A stretch of DNA of 24,302 nt from Angelobacter sp036557225 (lineage in GTDB: Bacteria; Acidobacteriota; Terriglobia; Terriglobales; Acidobacteriaceae): contig DATBHX010000023.1 of NCBI GenBank assembly GCA_036557225.1, positions 1 through 24,302 on the forward strand, read 5' to 3'. The notes beneath the pieces are model-generated. The model was not told where the DNA came from. It searched no databases and saw only the letters and a program-made list of their open reading frames with translations. Position 1 is the stretch's first letter; each line of letters begins with the position of its first letter. Shown here one piece after another: positions 17,401 through 24,302 of the stretch. Both the position numbers and the translations under genes were made by a program.

Positions 17401-17740
17401 CCAACTCCACTGCCAGATTGAGCGCGGTTTGTCCGCCGACGGTCGGCAGCAGAGCAAACTTGCCGTGCCTTACGCCGTCTTCGGTCATCATCTCGGCTTC
17501 GCGGCGAATGATCTCTTCGAGATACGCCTTGGTCAGCGGCTCAATATAGGTGCGGTCCGCCGTCTCCGGATCGGTCATGATGGTGGCCGGATTGGAGTTG
17601 GCCAACACCACTTCGTAGCCTTCAGCCTTGAGGGCTTTGCAGGCTTGCGTACCGGAGTAATCGAACTCCGCCGACTGGCCAATCACGATCGGCCCGGAGC
17701 CGATGATCAGGATCTTCGCGATGTCATTACGGCGTGGCAT
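14429..17740 (-). CDS. carB: Carbamoyl-phosphate synthase large chain
   Basis: Makes carbamoyl phosphate from bicarbonate, ammonia (from CarA glutaminase) and two ATP, for pyrimidine and arginine synthesis. The 1103 residues start MPRRNDIAKILIIGSGPIVIGQ and contain two homologous ATP-grasp halves (RPSFTLGGSGGGIAY and RPSYVLGGRAMVIAY; MNPRVSRSSALASKATG and VNPRASRTVPYVSKATG). A C-terminal MGS-type allosteric domain (FISVVDRYKHESIELARRF onward) completes it. It follows carA directly: the carA TAG abuts the carB ATG, so the pair is translationally linked. The last 17-20 residues (about STQHPRHAGAGSALSNQ) extend past the usual end and are encoded by a degenerate heptamer repeat. Confidence 0.98.
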   Translation of the reverse strand: MPRRNDIAKILIIGSGPIVIGQSAEFDYSGTQACKALKAEGYEVVLANSNPATIMTDPETADRTYIEPLTKAYLEEIIRREAEMMTEDGVRHGKFALLPTVGGQTALNLAVELADSGILEKYNVELIGAQLRAIKMAEDRLLFKDAMTRIGLDVPKSALINNLKDGLDFSGKIGFPLIIRPSFTLGGSGGGIAYNREELLEILARGLDLSPVHEVLIEESVLGWKEYELEVMRDLMDNVIIVCSIENFDPMGVHTGDSITVAPAQTLTDREYQHMRDASIKVIREIGVETGGSNIQYAVNPATGRMVVIEMNPRVSRSSALASKATGFPIAKIAAKLAVGYTLDEIPNDITKKTPACFEPTIDYVVVKIPKWQFEKFPGADEGLGPQMKSVGEAMAIGRTFKEALMKGIRSLETGKKVGAEKIEPRIVTQRLVTPHPERLTYIRYALHQGMTVKELHKMTSIDPWFLYQLKEIAAVETEVAQYSAETLSKELLRKAKRLGISDDRLALSIKAGVQTVRRMREGSGVRPVYKLVDTCAAEFESYTPYFYSTYEDEDEAPPTAKKKIIILGSGPNRIGQGIEFDYCCCHAAFALRDDGYETIMVNCNPETVSTDYDTSDRLYFEPLTFEDVLAVYQHESQGGAPVGVIVQFGGQTPLNLALPLKGAGVAIIGTSPESIDLAEDRKRFGKLLEELDIPQPPGAIATSVEEAVAGARKAGYPVLVRPSYVLGGRAMVIAYDDESVVRYMKEAVEYSQQRPVLVDHFLEDAIEVDVDALSDGEDIVIGGIMQHIEEAGIHSGDSSCVLPSVNLSDRVLNIIRDYTFKLARALKVVGLMNIQFAIQNEKVFVIEVNPRASRTVPYVSKATGVPLAKIAARLMTGRKLREFLPANVEQSTDLATGVGYFVKSPVFPWNKFPGVDTVLGPEMKSTGEVMGSADTFGEAFAKAQLSAGQALPTRGTVFISVVDRYKHESIELARRFVELGFSLVATHGTADRLEKAGLNVDRVYKVKEGRPNVVDLIKGDRVQLVVNTPHGAEPWFDEKAIRRAAVTGRIPTITTMAAAWAAAEGIAALQRNEVNVRSMQQWHEESTQHPRHAGAGSALSNQ
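14432..14484. repeat. Degenerate GCACTCA-type heptamer repeat at the carB 3' end
   Basis: TGCTGAGTGCT occurs at 14437-14447 and 14472-14482, and the interval is rich in CAGCACT/CAGCAAT-type heptamers on the minus strand. The stretch encodes the final residues of CarB and its stop, suggesting that an extragenic repeat was captured by the reading frame. Confidence 0.6.
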
Positions 17741-18871
17741 CTATTTCTTCCACTCCTCCATCAGCCCCATAAAATCCTTGAACAGATAGTGCGAATCGTG
17801 CGGCCCGGGTGACGCCTCCGGGTGATACTGCACGCTGAACAGCGGCAGCGTGCGATGGCGCAGCCCTTCGAGCGTGTTGTCATTCAGATCGATATGGGTC
17901 TTGATGATCTCCGATTCCTTCAGTGAATCCGGATCGACGGCGAAATTGTGATTGTGCGCCGTAATCTCAATTTTTCCCGTCTCCAGCTGCTTCACCGGAT
18001 GGTTGCCGCCGTGATGCCCGAATTTCAACTTGTACGTCCGCCCCCCCAGCGCCAGCCCAACGAGCTGGTGTCCCAGGCAGATTCCAAAGACCGGGGTCTT
18101 ACCCATGAGCCGGTGGATGTTCTCCGCCGCGTAGGTGCAGGGCTCGGGATCGCCAGGGCCGTTGGAGAGAAACACGCCGTCAGGATTGAGTGACATTACA
18201 TCTTCCGCGCTGGTCATGGCCGGGACCACGGTCACGCGGCAACCCTGGTCCACCAGCATGCGCAGGATGTTCTGTTTGATGCCGAAATCGTAGGCCACCA
18301 CGTGCTTGCTCGGCGGATGGTCCTTCACGCCGACGACTTCCGTGGGTTCGTGCGAGCGCGTGCCGGTCTGCCACTGGTAGCGCTGTTTGGTCGTAACTAC
18401 CTTGGCCAGATCAGTGCCGTCCATCTTGGGGATGGAGCGGGCCTTCATCACCAGCTTTTCCGGGTCCGTCTCAATCGAAGAGATCACGCCGCGCATCACG
18501 CCATGCGTGCGCAGATGGCGGACGAGCGCGCGCGTGTCGATATCGGCGATCACCGGAATCTTGAATTTTTCCAGATATTCGTCGGCGACCTGCTGCGATC
18601 GCCAGTTGGAGCTGATGGGAGAAAACTCACGCACCACCAGGCCTTCTATATAAGGATGAGTGGCTTCATTGTCTTCCGGATTGGTGCCGTAATTGCCGAT
18701 CTGAGGATTGGTAAGAACTACGATCTGCCCGGCGTAAGAGGGATCGGTGAAGATTTCCTGGTAGCCGGTGATGGAGGTATTAAAAACGACTTCGCCGTAA
18801 CATTCGCCTTTTGCGCCGTGACCTCTGCCGCTGAAGATTCGTCCATCTTCCAGCGCAAGGATTGCCTGCAT
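17741..18871 (-). CDS. carA: Carbamoyl-phosphate synthase small chain (glutaminase)
   Basis: Class I glutamine amidotransferase subunit that releases ammonia from glutamine and passes it to CarB. The 376-residue protein begins MQAILALEDGRIFSGRGHGA and has the N-terminal CarA domain (GEVVFNTSITGYQEIFTDPSY, then ATHPYIEGLVVREFS). The glutaminase domain has FLSNGPGDP, the nucleophile Cys265 in VFGICLGHQL, and His350/Glu352 in QYHPEASPGPHD. The site is complete and length is typical. GGAG lies 5 nt before the ATG. It is the first gene of the carA-carB operon. The upstream 145 bp is shared with the divergent ThyX-like gene and contains two minus-strand TAAAAT -10 candidates (18904-18899 and 18895-18890) with weak -35 boxes. 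Confidence 0.98.
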   Translation of the reverse strand: MQAILALEDGRIFSGRGHGAKGECYGEVVFNTSITGYQEIFTDPSYAGQIVVLTNPQIGNYGTNPEDNEATHPYIEGLVVREFSPISSNWRSQQVADEYLEKFKIPVIADIDTRALVRHLRTHGVMRGVISSIETDPEKLVMKARSIPKMDGTDLAKVVTTKQRYQWQTGTRSHEPTEVVGVKDHPPSKHVVAYDFGIKQNILRMLVDQGCRVTVVPAMTSAEDVMSLNPDGVFLSNGPGDPEPCTYAAENIHRLMGKTPVFGICLGHQLVGLALGGRTYKLKFGHHGGNHPVKQLETGKIEITAHNHNFAVDPDSLKESEIIKTHIDLNDNTLEGLRHRTLPLFSVQYHPEASPGPHDSHYLFKDFMGLMEEWKK

Positions 18872-19017
18872 CGGAACTCCGAAGAGTGGATTTTATGAAT
18901 TTTATCACCTCTTAAGGCGCGACAAGAAGAGCGCCGCTGTGGATAAGATGGGGAAAATTGAATTTTGAAAAGACAAGGTAGTGGATCGACAGAATGGAAT
19001 AAAATCAGATTACTTCC
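18872..19017. promoter_or_regulatory. Divergent promoter region between carA and the ThyX-like gene
   Basis: For the plus strand, TAAAAT (19000-19005) ends 12 nt before the ThyX-like ATG and no Shine-Dalgarno is present, so a near-leaderless message is possible; the -35 is weak. For the minus strand, TAAAAT at 18904-18899 has a possible TTGTCG -35 at a short 15-nt spacing. No riboswitch or attenuator hairpin is evident. Confidence 0.35.
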
Positions 19018-20589
19018 ATGCCTGACTCCCTCACTTCCAAGCCGCCGGCGCCCGAAAACAACGGGGCCAGCTCCAGCCCACAGGTCGACGTTTTCGCCGT
19101 GCACGGCGTCGATCCCGAAGTGCAGGCCTATGCCATGGCCAAGTACTCGCGTTCGGCGCTTTCGATGAAGGAGTCGCTCAAGGAGATCAGCGAGCAAAAG
19201 GCCGAGCAGTTCCTCAACACGTTTTACTTCCAGTACGGCCACCGCTCCATCGCCGATCTGGCGCATCTGGCTTTCGCCATTGAGAAGCTTTCCATCCTTG
19301 CCGCGATTGTCCTGGTCGATGAGCAGCGCTGGGACGGCCAGGAGCGTTCCACGCGCTATCAGAATTTCAAGAAGAGCGGCTACTTCATTCCCGATTTTTT
19401 CGGCAATGAACCGCTCAAAGCCGACTATTGCGCGAGCATCGATTTTCTCTTTTCTGAATACGACGCCTTCACCCAGGAAATGCTGCGCTATTACGCCGGG
19501 CAGATACCCCGTCCCGATGGGATGGCGGAAGACCAGTACACACGCACCCTGCGCGCACGGGCGTTTGACAACTCACGTTATCTTCTGCCGCTGGCCACCA
19601 ACACCTCGCTCGGCCAGATCGTCAACGCGCGCACACTGGAAACACAGATCGCCCGCCTGCTTTCCAGCCCATATGACGAAGTTCGCCACCTGGGTGCGCT
19701 GTTGAAGGAAGCAGCGAGCGATGCGGCCTACAACGCCCAAACGGAATCGTTGCGCGCGCTTGTAGAGGAGATCAAGGCCGTCAATCCCGACCTGGGAGCC
19801 AGGGCCGCGCAGCAGCTCTTACGGCCCACGCGCGTGGCGCCCACGCTGGTCAAGTATGCCAATCCCAGCGCTTATGAAATACAAACGCGAACAGAGCTGG
19901 CACAAGCCGCTCGAGAGCTGATGGCCGGCGTTCCCATGGAGCGTGCTCCGCTGGTGGATCTGGTGGAAAGCGGCGCACTCGAAGTTGAGATGGCGACGAC
20001 GCTCATTTACTCGGCCAGCCATTATTCGTATCGCCAGATTCAGGAGCGCGTACAAGCCCTTACCGCGGCGCGGCGGGGCGAGATCATTGATTTGGGACTG
20101 CGGAATCGCGGTCGGCATGACGAACTGCTGCGCTCATTCCATGCCGGGCAGCAATTCAAGTTTGACATCCTCATGGACATTGGCGGCTTCCGCGATATGC
20201 ACCGCCATCGCCGCTGCACGCAGATCGAGCAGGGATTCACGCATCAGCATGGCTATGACACCCCGCCCAATATCCAGGCTGCGGGACTGGAACCCCGTTA
20301 TGCTGCGGCGATGAGACGACTCATCCAGTCGTACGAAAAAACAGCAGGAACAAGCCCACAGGCGGCGTTATACCTTCTCCCCATGGCCTTCCGCAAACGC
20401 ACGCTGTTCAAAATGGATTTCGCGGAGGCGCTCTATATCTCCGAACTTCGCAGCGGCTCAGCCGGACATTTCTCGTACCGCAACGTGGCTTATGCGATGT
20501 ATGAGGAAGTGGCGCGCAAGCATCCTTCACTGGCACGCTATTTCCGCGTGTCAGACATCAAAGAGCCGGTGGATCTGCTCAAGCGGTAG
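19018..20589 (+). CDS. Tandem ThyX-like protein (FAD-dependent thymidylate synthase family)
   Basis: A 523-residue protein, about twice the length of ordinary ThyX, that reads as two ThyX-like halves. The N-half has AKYSRSALSMKESL, YGHRSIADLAHLAF (73-86), ERSTRYQNF (109-117) and SRYLLPLATNTSL (186-198). The C-half has SASHYSYRQIQERV, FRDMHRHRRCTQ (391-402) and YLLPMAFRKRTLF with HFSYRNVAY. ThyX normally carries RHR-x7-S with the SxRY segment in one unit, methylating dUMP with FADH2 and methylene-folate. Here the SxRY-like piece is in the N-half and the RHR (396-398) in the C-half, and the x7-S serine is absent after RHR. It may form one composite site or do another reaction. It is divergent from carA; no ribosome-binding site precedes the ATG. 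Confidence 0.82.
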   Translation: MPDSLTSKPPAPENNGASSSPQVDVFAVHGVDPEVQAYAMAKYSRSALSMKESLKEISEQKAEQFLNTFYFQYGHRSIADLAHLAFAIEKLSILAAIVLVDEQRWDGQERSTRYQNFKKSGYFIPDFFGNEPLKADYCASIDFLFSEYDAFTQEMLRYYAGQIPRPDGMAEDQYTRTLRARAFDNSRYLLPLATNTSLGQIVNARTLETQIARLLSSPYDEVRHLGALLKEAASDAAYNAQTESLRALVEEIKAVNPDLGARAAQQLLRPTRVAPTLVKYANPSAYEIQTRTELAQAARELMAGVPMERAPLVDLVESGALEVEMATTLIYSASHYSYRQIQERVQALTAARRGEIIDLGLRNRGRHDELLRSFHAGQQFKFDILMDIGGFRDMHRHRRCTQIEQGFTHQHGYDTPPNIQAAGLEPRYAAAMRRLIQSYEKTAGTSPQAALYLLPMAFRKRTLFKMDFAEALYISELRSGSAGHFSYRNVAYAMYEEVARKHPSLARYFRVSDIKEPVDLLKR

Positions 20590-20965
20590 AACCTCGCGGC
20601 AGAGGGTCATTTTGATCTCAAAGCATTGCCTTGTCATGTCCGAAGATGAAATATCTCTTATTCTCGCCCATGCAAATATTTCATGGTTGCCGCGCAAAAG
20701 CCCGCTTAGTCGAGCATTTCTGGCCGGTTTGGAATATAGATCATGAACTTTAGTTATCAGTCTTTCCCGTAGTTGTTCTGTGCTTTTGTTGTAGATACCA
20801 AAGAGTTGCGGAGGTGACTAAAATCACTTTCGCCAACATGCTTTCCGCTGTAGAATCTTGTCATTAAGAAACCAGGTTTACGTGCTCAACTCCCCCTCCG
20901 GCGCTAGAGACCGTTCATCCTGCCGGGAGCAGCGTGGTTCAATCTTCATTGGAGACTGATTCGCT
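20590..20965. other. Gene-free gap between the ThyX-like and GGDEF genes
   Basis: A 376-bp stretch, AT-richer than its neighbours. It contains a perfect 9-bp inverted repeat (ATGAAATAT, 20646-20654; ATATTTCAT, 20676-20684) and, nearer the GGDEF gene, a TAGAAT -10 candidate at about 20852 with a poor -35. A short frame through it is a tail of an out-of-frame reading and has no ribosome-binding site. I see no RNA gene. Confidence 0.4.
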
Positions 20966-22462
20966 TTGCTCGAATCGATGCAAAAGATCGCCATTTTGTA
21001 TGACGCCAGCCAGGCGATCCTTTCCACGTTTGATCTGGATGAAGTACTGAACCGCATCCTCACTATCATCCGTGATTTCTTCCAATTGCAGAACGGCGCC
21101 GTGCTGCTGCTCGACAAAAATGAGCTACAGGTCCGCGCCCATCTGGGACGGAGCAATCTGGACATTGGATACAGGATTCCCAAGGGTACCGGCCTGACCT
21201 GGGCCGCGGCGGAAATCAAACGGCCGGTGTATGCGCCTGACGTAAGCAAGGATTCGCGGTATCTTGAAAAAGTCGCTGAGACAAAGTCTGAAGTCGCCAT
21301 CCCGCTGCTGGTACGCGAAGAAGTGGTCGGCGTGCTGGATTTTCAGAGCGAACAGCTCGACTTCTTCGATTCAGACATGATCGACCTGCTTACGCTCTTC
21401 TCCACTCAGGCATCCATGGCGCTGGAGAATGCTCGTCTGTATTCCATGGAACGCCGCCGGGCTGAGCAACTCGAGGCGATCAATGCTGTCGCCAAAAAGA
21501 CCACGCGCGTTCTTGATCTCGATGAACTGCTGACCGTGGTCTGCCGCCTGCTGCTGGACTGGTTCCGCATTGACCATGTAGCCGTCCTGTTGGCGGAAGG
21601 CGACACACTGCGCGTTCGCGCCTATGAAGGCCGGCTGACTCCCAATCTGGCGATGGGCTCGATTCTCTCTCCTGGCGCCGGACTGGCAGCCCGTGCCCTG
21701 GGCTCGGGCCGCAGCGTGATTGAAAACGACGTAAACAGCGTGGAAGGCTATATTGCCGGCTTCGCCGAAACGCAATCCGAGATGTGCGTGCCGCTGATCA
21801 TCTTTGGCGAAAAACTGGGCGTACTGGCGCTGGACAGCGCCAAGAGAAACGCCTTTGTGCAGGAAGACGTTCAGCCCCTGGAGTCGGTGGCTGACATTTG
21901 CGCCGCGGCCATCCAGAACGCGCACAACTTTGACCGCATGAAGCAGCTGGCTTACGTTGACGGCCTTACCGGCATTCACAATCGCCGCTATTTTGAAATG
22001 CGCATTGTAGAAGAGCTGGAGCGCGCGGGCCGCTTCCAGGGACGCATGTCACTGATCATGCTGGATATCGATCATTTCAAGAAAATGAACGACGAGTTCG
22101 GGCATCTGCTGGGCGATGAAATGCTGCGCGCGGTGTCATCCATCCTCAAGCAGCAGCTGCGCAAAATGGATATGGTTTGCCGCTACGGCGGCGATGAATT
22201 CGCCATTGTAGTTCCGGAAACCACGGGAGAAAGCGCTATGCGCGTGGCGGAAAAGCTGCGCCGCCAGGTGGAAACGCACTTTTTCCCCGGCGTGCCGCGT
22301 CCGGTGACCATCAGTTGCGGCGTGGCCGACTATCCTGCGCACGGTGTAACACGCGATGAAGTGGTAGCTGCGGCGGACGCTGCCCTCTATCTCGCCAAGC
22401 AGGCAGGACGTAACCGGGTGGCCTCAGCCAGCTTGAAAAAAGAATTTACCGCCTCCAGATAA
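20966..22462 (+). CDS. GAF-GAF-GGDEF diguanylate cyclase
   Basis: A 498-residue cytoplasmic signalling protein that should make cyclic di-GMP from two GTP. The first GAF domain spans about residues 10-155 and the second about 175-320. They share similar cores, such as VAIPLLVREEVVGVLDFQSE and MCVPLIIFGEKLGVLALDSA. The GGDEF domain (about 330-490) has DGLTGIHNRRYF, MLDIDHFKKMNDEFGH, and the intact active-site loop GGDEF (408-412). R399-x-x-D402, five residues before it, is the inhibitory I-site. No transmembrane segment or signal peptide is present, so the GAF domains probably sense a cytoplasmic ligand. The start is TTG, with GGAG 11 nt upstream; the ATG four codons later is possible. A PilZ gene follows after 19 nt. 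Confidence 0.93.
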   Translation: MLESMQKIAILYDASQAILSTFDLDEVLNRILTIIRDFFQLQNGAVLLLDKNELQVRAHLGRSNLDIGYRIPKGTGLTWAAAEIKRPVYAPDVSKDSRYLEKVAETKSEVAIPLLVREEVVGVLDFQSEQLDFFDSDMIDLLTLFSTQASMALENARLYSMERRRAEQLEAINAVAKKTTRVLDLDELLTVVCRLLLDWFRIDHVAVLLAEGDTLRVRAYEGRLTPNLAMGSILSPGAGLAARALGSGRSVIENDVNSVEGYIAGFAETQSEMCVPLIIFGEKLGVLALDSAKRNAFVQEDVQPLESVADICAAAIQNAHNFDRMKQLAYVDGLTGIHNRRYFEMRIVEELERAGRFQGRMSLIMLDIDHFKKMNDEFGHLLGDEMLRAVSSILKQQLRKMDMVCRYGGDEFAIVVPETTGESAMRVAEKLRRQVETHFFPGVPRPVTISCGVADYPAHGVTRDEVVAAADAALYLAKQAGRNRVASASLKKEFTASR

Positions 22463-22481
22463 TTCCGAGACCCTCAGTATC

Positions 22482-23186
22482 ATGAGCAGCACCTCAGTCG
22501 CGGCCATTCCGGGAAAGATCACAGCCAGGACCGCCACGGTCCATATTGACCCGGCATGCAATGCGTTCCTGGGCGATTGCTTCCGGCAATTCGGCATCAG
22601 CATTGTTCCCCTCGATGGCGATCCGACGGCCATCTTCCACCGGCAAAAATTCGAAGCCTGCGTGGTCCGGCTTTACGATCCCGATGCGGACCGCATCCTG
22701 AAGTCCGCGCGCAACTCGCCTTCCAATCGCCGCATGGTGCTGTATGGCATCGCTCGCAACACAGCGGAAGCGCTGCGCTACTCGAGCTACGGCATTAACG
22801 CCGTCCTGGATGAGCCGCTGGACCGGCAGAGCGTACTGAAGATCGTGCGCGCCACCCACCTTCTGGTGATCCATGAGCTTCGGCGTTATGTACGCATTCC
22901 CGTGGTCTCCCAGGCGGAGATTGAGATGGATTCACGGGGCAATACAAAGGTAACCACCGTTGAGGTCAGTTCCGGAGGCATGTCCATCCGTTCGACTACG
23001 CCGCTGCCCAAGTCAGATAACGTCCGCCTGCTGCTGAGCCTGCCTGGCCTGGACAAGGTGAGCGTCCGCGCCTCTGTCTGCTGGTATCGGGAAAGCGACA
23101 AGGTCTACGGTCTTCGTTTTGATTCCAGTGACGAGCGCCGTCTCAAGGTGCGCGCCTGGATCGACCAATATCTGGAAATCGTGTAA
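22482..23186 (+). CDS. PilZ-domain protein with degenerate receiver-like N-terminal domain
   Basis: A 234-residue cytoplasmic protein. Residues about 15-125 have alternating strands and helices like a response-regulator receiver (ending NAVLDEPLDRQSVLKIVRAT) but no obvious phosphoacceptor Asp motif, so this part is probably a pseudo-receiver. Residues 130-234 are a PilZ domain: RxxxR as R134-R138 (RRYVR), and the D/N-x-S-x-x-G box as E161-VSSGG, with Glu in place of Asp/Asn. It continues into CWYRESDKVYGLRF. PilZ domains bind c-di-GMP, so with the upstream diguanylate cyclase this forms a likely make-and-sense pair. No clear Shine-Dalgarno; coupling to the preceding gene across 19 nt is likely. 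Confidence 0.88.
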   Translation: MSSTSVAAIPGKITARTATVHIDPACNAFLGDCFRQFGISIVPLDGDPTAIFHRQKFEACVVRLYDPDADRILKSARNSPSNRRMVLYGIARNTAEALRYSSYGINAVLDEPLDRQSVLKIVRATHLLVIHELRRYVRIPVVSQAEIEMDSRGNTKVTTVEVSSGGMSIRSTTPLPKSDNVRLLLSLPGLDKVSVRASVCWYRESDKVYGLRFDSSDERRLKVRAWIDQYLEIV

Positions 23187-23234
23187 CCTTGGAGCCATCC
23201 CAGCGTATAGCATCTGAGGCAGGACCCTATCTGC

Positions 23235-24137
23235 ATGCAAACCATTGAACTGAATAAAGTCCGCAAGTGTTACGACCAGTTTGTGGCCGTCAACGATCTC
23301 TCTTTTGGTATTGAACAGGGAGGCGTTTTTGGGCTGCTTGGCCCGAACGGCGCAGGCAAAACCAGCACCATCCGGATGATGATCGGCATCACTGTGCCCG
23401 ACTCAGGCCAGATCAATCTCTTTGGCAAGCCCTTCGAACGCAAGGCGCTGCATAAAATCGGCTACCTGCCCGAAGAGCGTGGCCTGTACAAAAAGATGAA
23501 GATCATCGACCAGCTCATTTTTCTGGGCGAACTCCATGGAATGACCAACAGCGCAGCGCGGCAAAAGGCTGTGGAATGGTGCAAGCGGCTGGAGATCGAT
23601 GCCTGGATGGGAAAAAAGGTGGAAGAGCTCTCCAAGGGCATGCAGCAGAAGATCCAGTTCATCGCCGCGCTCATCCACGATCCCGAGTTCATCATCATGG
23701 ACGAGCCGTTCTTCGGCCTTGATCCGGTGAATGCCGGCCTCCTGAAAGATGTAATGCTTGACCTGAAGAAGCAGGGCAAGACCATTCTGTTTTCCACCCA
23801 TCGCATGGACCAGGTGGAGAAGCTGTGTGACAGCATCTGCCTGATCAATCGGGGCACGGCGGTGCTACAGGGAGAGCTCAAGGCAATCAAGGCCCGCTTT
23901 GGCAAGAACAACGTGCAGATTGAATACGACGGCAACGGCGACTTCCTGGAAAGCAATCCGCTGGTCAGCAAATTCGACAACTACGGGAATTACGTGGAAG
24001 TACGGATGGCGCCGGGAGCCGATGCCCAGAAGTTGTTGCAGATGGTGACCGAGCGTTCCCGGGTAAATCGGTTTGAGCTGATGGAACCCTCGCTAGAAGA
24101 GATCTTCAAGGAAACGGTGGGCAAGACCGATGCGTAA
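23235..24137 (+). CDS. ABC transporter ATP-binding protein (NatA-like exporter)
   Basis: A 300-residue ATPase of an ABC-2-type exporter, acting at the inner face of the membrane with the permease encoded just downstream. Walker A is GPNGAGKT (36-43), the Q-loop region is followed by GYLPEERGLYKK (76-87), the signature is LSKGMQQK (132-139), Walker B is FIIMDEP (152-158), and the switch His is H189 in STHR. The GYLPEERGLY motif and the C-terminal extension (about 220-300) are typical of NatA-type subunits. AGGA lies about 9 nt before the ATG. The gene overlaps the permease gene by 8 nt. The substrate cannot be told; NatA systems are linked to sodium or drug export. Confidence 0.94.
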   Translation: MQTIELNKVRKCYDQFVAVNDLSFGIEQGGVFGLLGPNGAGKTSTIRMMIGITVPDSGQINLFGKPFERKALHKIGYLPEERGLYKKMKIIDQLIFLGELHGMTNSAARQKAVEWCKRLEIDAWMGKKVEELSKGMQQKIQFIAALIHDPEFIIMDEPFFGLDPVNAGLLKDVMLDLKKQGKTILFSTHRMDQVEKLCDSICLINRGTAVLQGELKAIKARFGKNNVQIEYDGNGDFLESNPLVSKFDNYGNYVEVRMAPGADAQKLLQMVTERSRVNRFELMEPSLEEIFKETVGKTDA

Positions 24138-24302
24138 CATTTTTCTGATCGCCAGGCGTGAGTTTCTGGAGCGTGTGCGTTCGCGTGCGTTTGTGATCAT
24201 GACATTCTTCATTCCGGTTTTGATGCTGGGCGTAACGGTCCTTCCCAGTATGCTCATGCTGCGCGGACCCCGCGAGGCCAAGCGCATGGTGATCGTATCT
24301 CC
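24130..24302 (+). CDS. ABC-2 type permease (NatB-like), cut by right window edge
   Basis: The visible 57 residues begin MRNIFLIARREFLERVRSRAF, the characteristic basic N-terminus of NatB/ABC-2 permeases. A first transmembrane helix follows (VIMTFFIPVLMLGVTVLPSMLML), then RGPREAKRMVIVS, the start of the large extracytoplasmic segment. The ATG lies within the ATPase gene's 3' end, giving an 8-nt overlap that implies translational coupling. The rest of the gene lies right of the window. Confidence 0.9.
   Translation, partial: MRNIFLIARREFLERVRSRAFVIMTFFIPVLMLGVTVLPSMLMLRGPREAKRMVIVS

Noticed and set aside
20636..20746. Short ORF (about 36 codons) in the gap after the ThyX-like gene
   Set aside because: No ribosome-binding site or recognisable product, and it is the tail of a reading frame that overlaps the ThyX-like gene out of frame.

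Overview
The window is about 24.3 kb of bacterial chromosome with high GC and dense coding. It looks like an acidobacterium (phylum Acidobacteriota, probably the Koribacter/Terriglobia side). I infer this from gene style, not from a marker gene: a secreted DUF11/Ig-type protein with the two-helix plus AGCGG C-terminal module I associate with that phylum, a Tat-exported M20 hydrolase, a secreted TonB-C-domain protein, and a GAF-GAF-GGDEF/PilZ pair. There are no rRNA or tRNA genes, CRISPR arrays, insertion sequences or phage genes. It reads as ordinary chromosome with core-metabolism islands separated by lineage-specific secreted proteins.

Layout. 1-1629 (-): dnaK, running off the left edge, behind a good sigma-70-type promoter whose spacer carries a HAIR-like or palindromic element. 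1630-2034: structured gap with three hairpins, the last terminator-like. 2035-2550 (-): small membrane protein with an H-box but no kinase domain. 2669-4549 (-): glmS. 4827-5072 (-): purS, apparently leaderless and alone. 5206-6057 (-): lipoprotein with a Pro/Thr linker and a duplicated Cys-pair module. 6253-8356 (+): Tat-exported M20-like hydrolase with altered metal ligands, then a small secreted protein. 8407-10475 (-): two overlapping genes for secreted proteins. 10656-11921 (-): UDP-glucose-dehydrogenase-fold protein lacking its catalytic residues. 12204-13166: divergent VOC and NTF2-like genes. 13174-14259 (-): secreted protein with a TonB C-terminal-like domain. 14429-18871 (-): carA-carB, abutting. 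19018-20589 (+): tandem ThyX-like protein. 20966-24302 (+): diguanylate cyclase, PilZ protein, and a NatA/NatB-like ABC exporter whose permease runs off the right edge.

How the genes work together. carAB supplies carbamoyl phosphate for pyrimidine and arginine synthesis, purS belongs to the purine pathway, and glmS feeds amino-sugar synthesis for the envelope. The GGDEF and PilZ genes form a plausible c-di-GMP make-and-sense pair directly before the ABC exporter. The most unusual items are three intact genes whose family active sites are altered (UGDH-like, M20-like, ThyX-like), the orphan phosphoacceptor protein, and a pair of palindromes 22 bp apart upstream of the UGDH-like gene. No single new defence or mobile system is evident.
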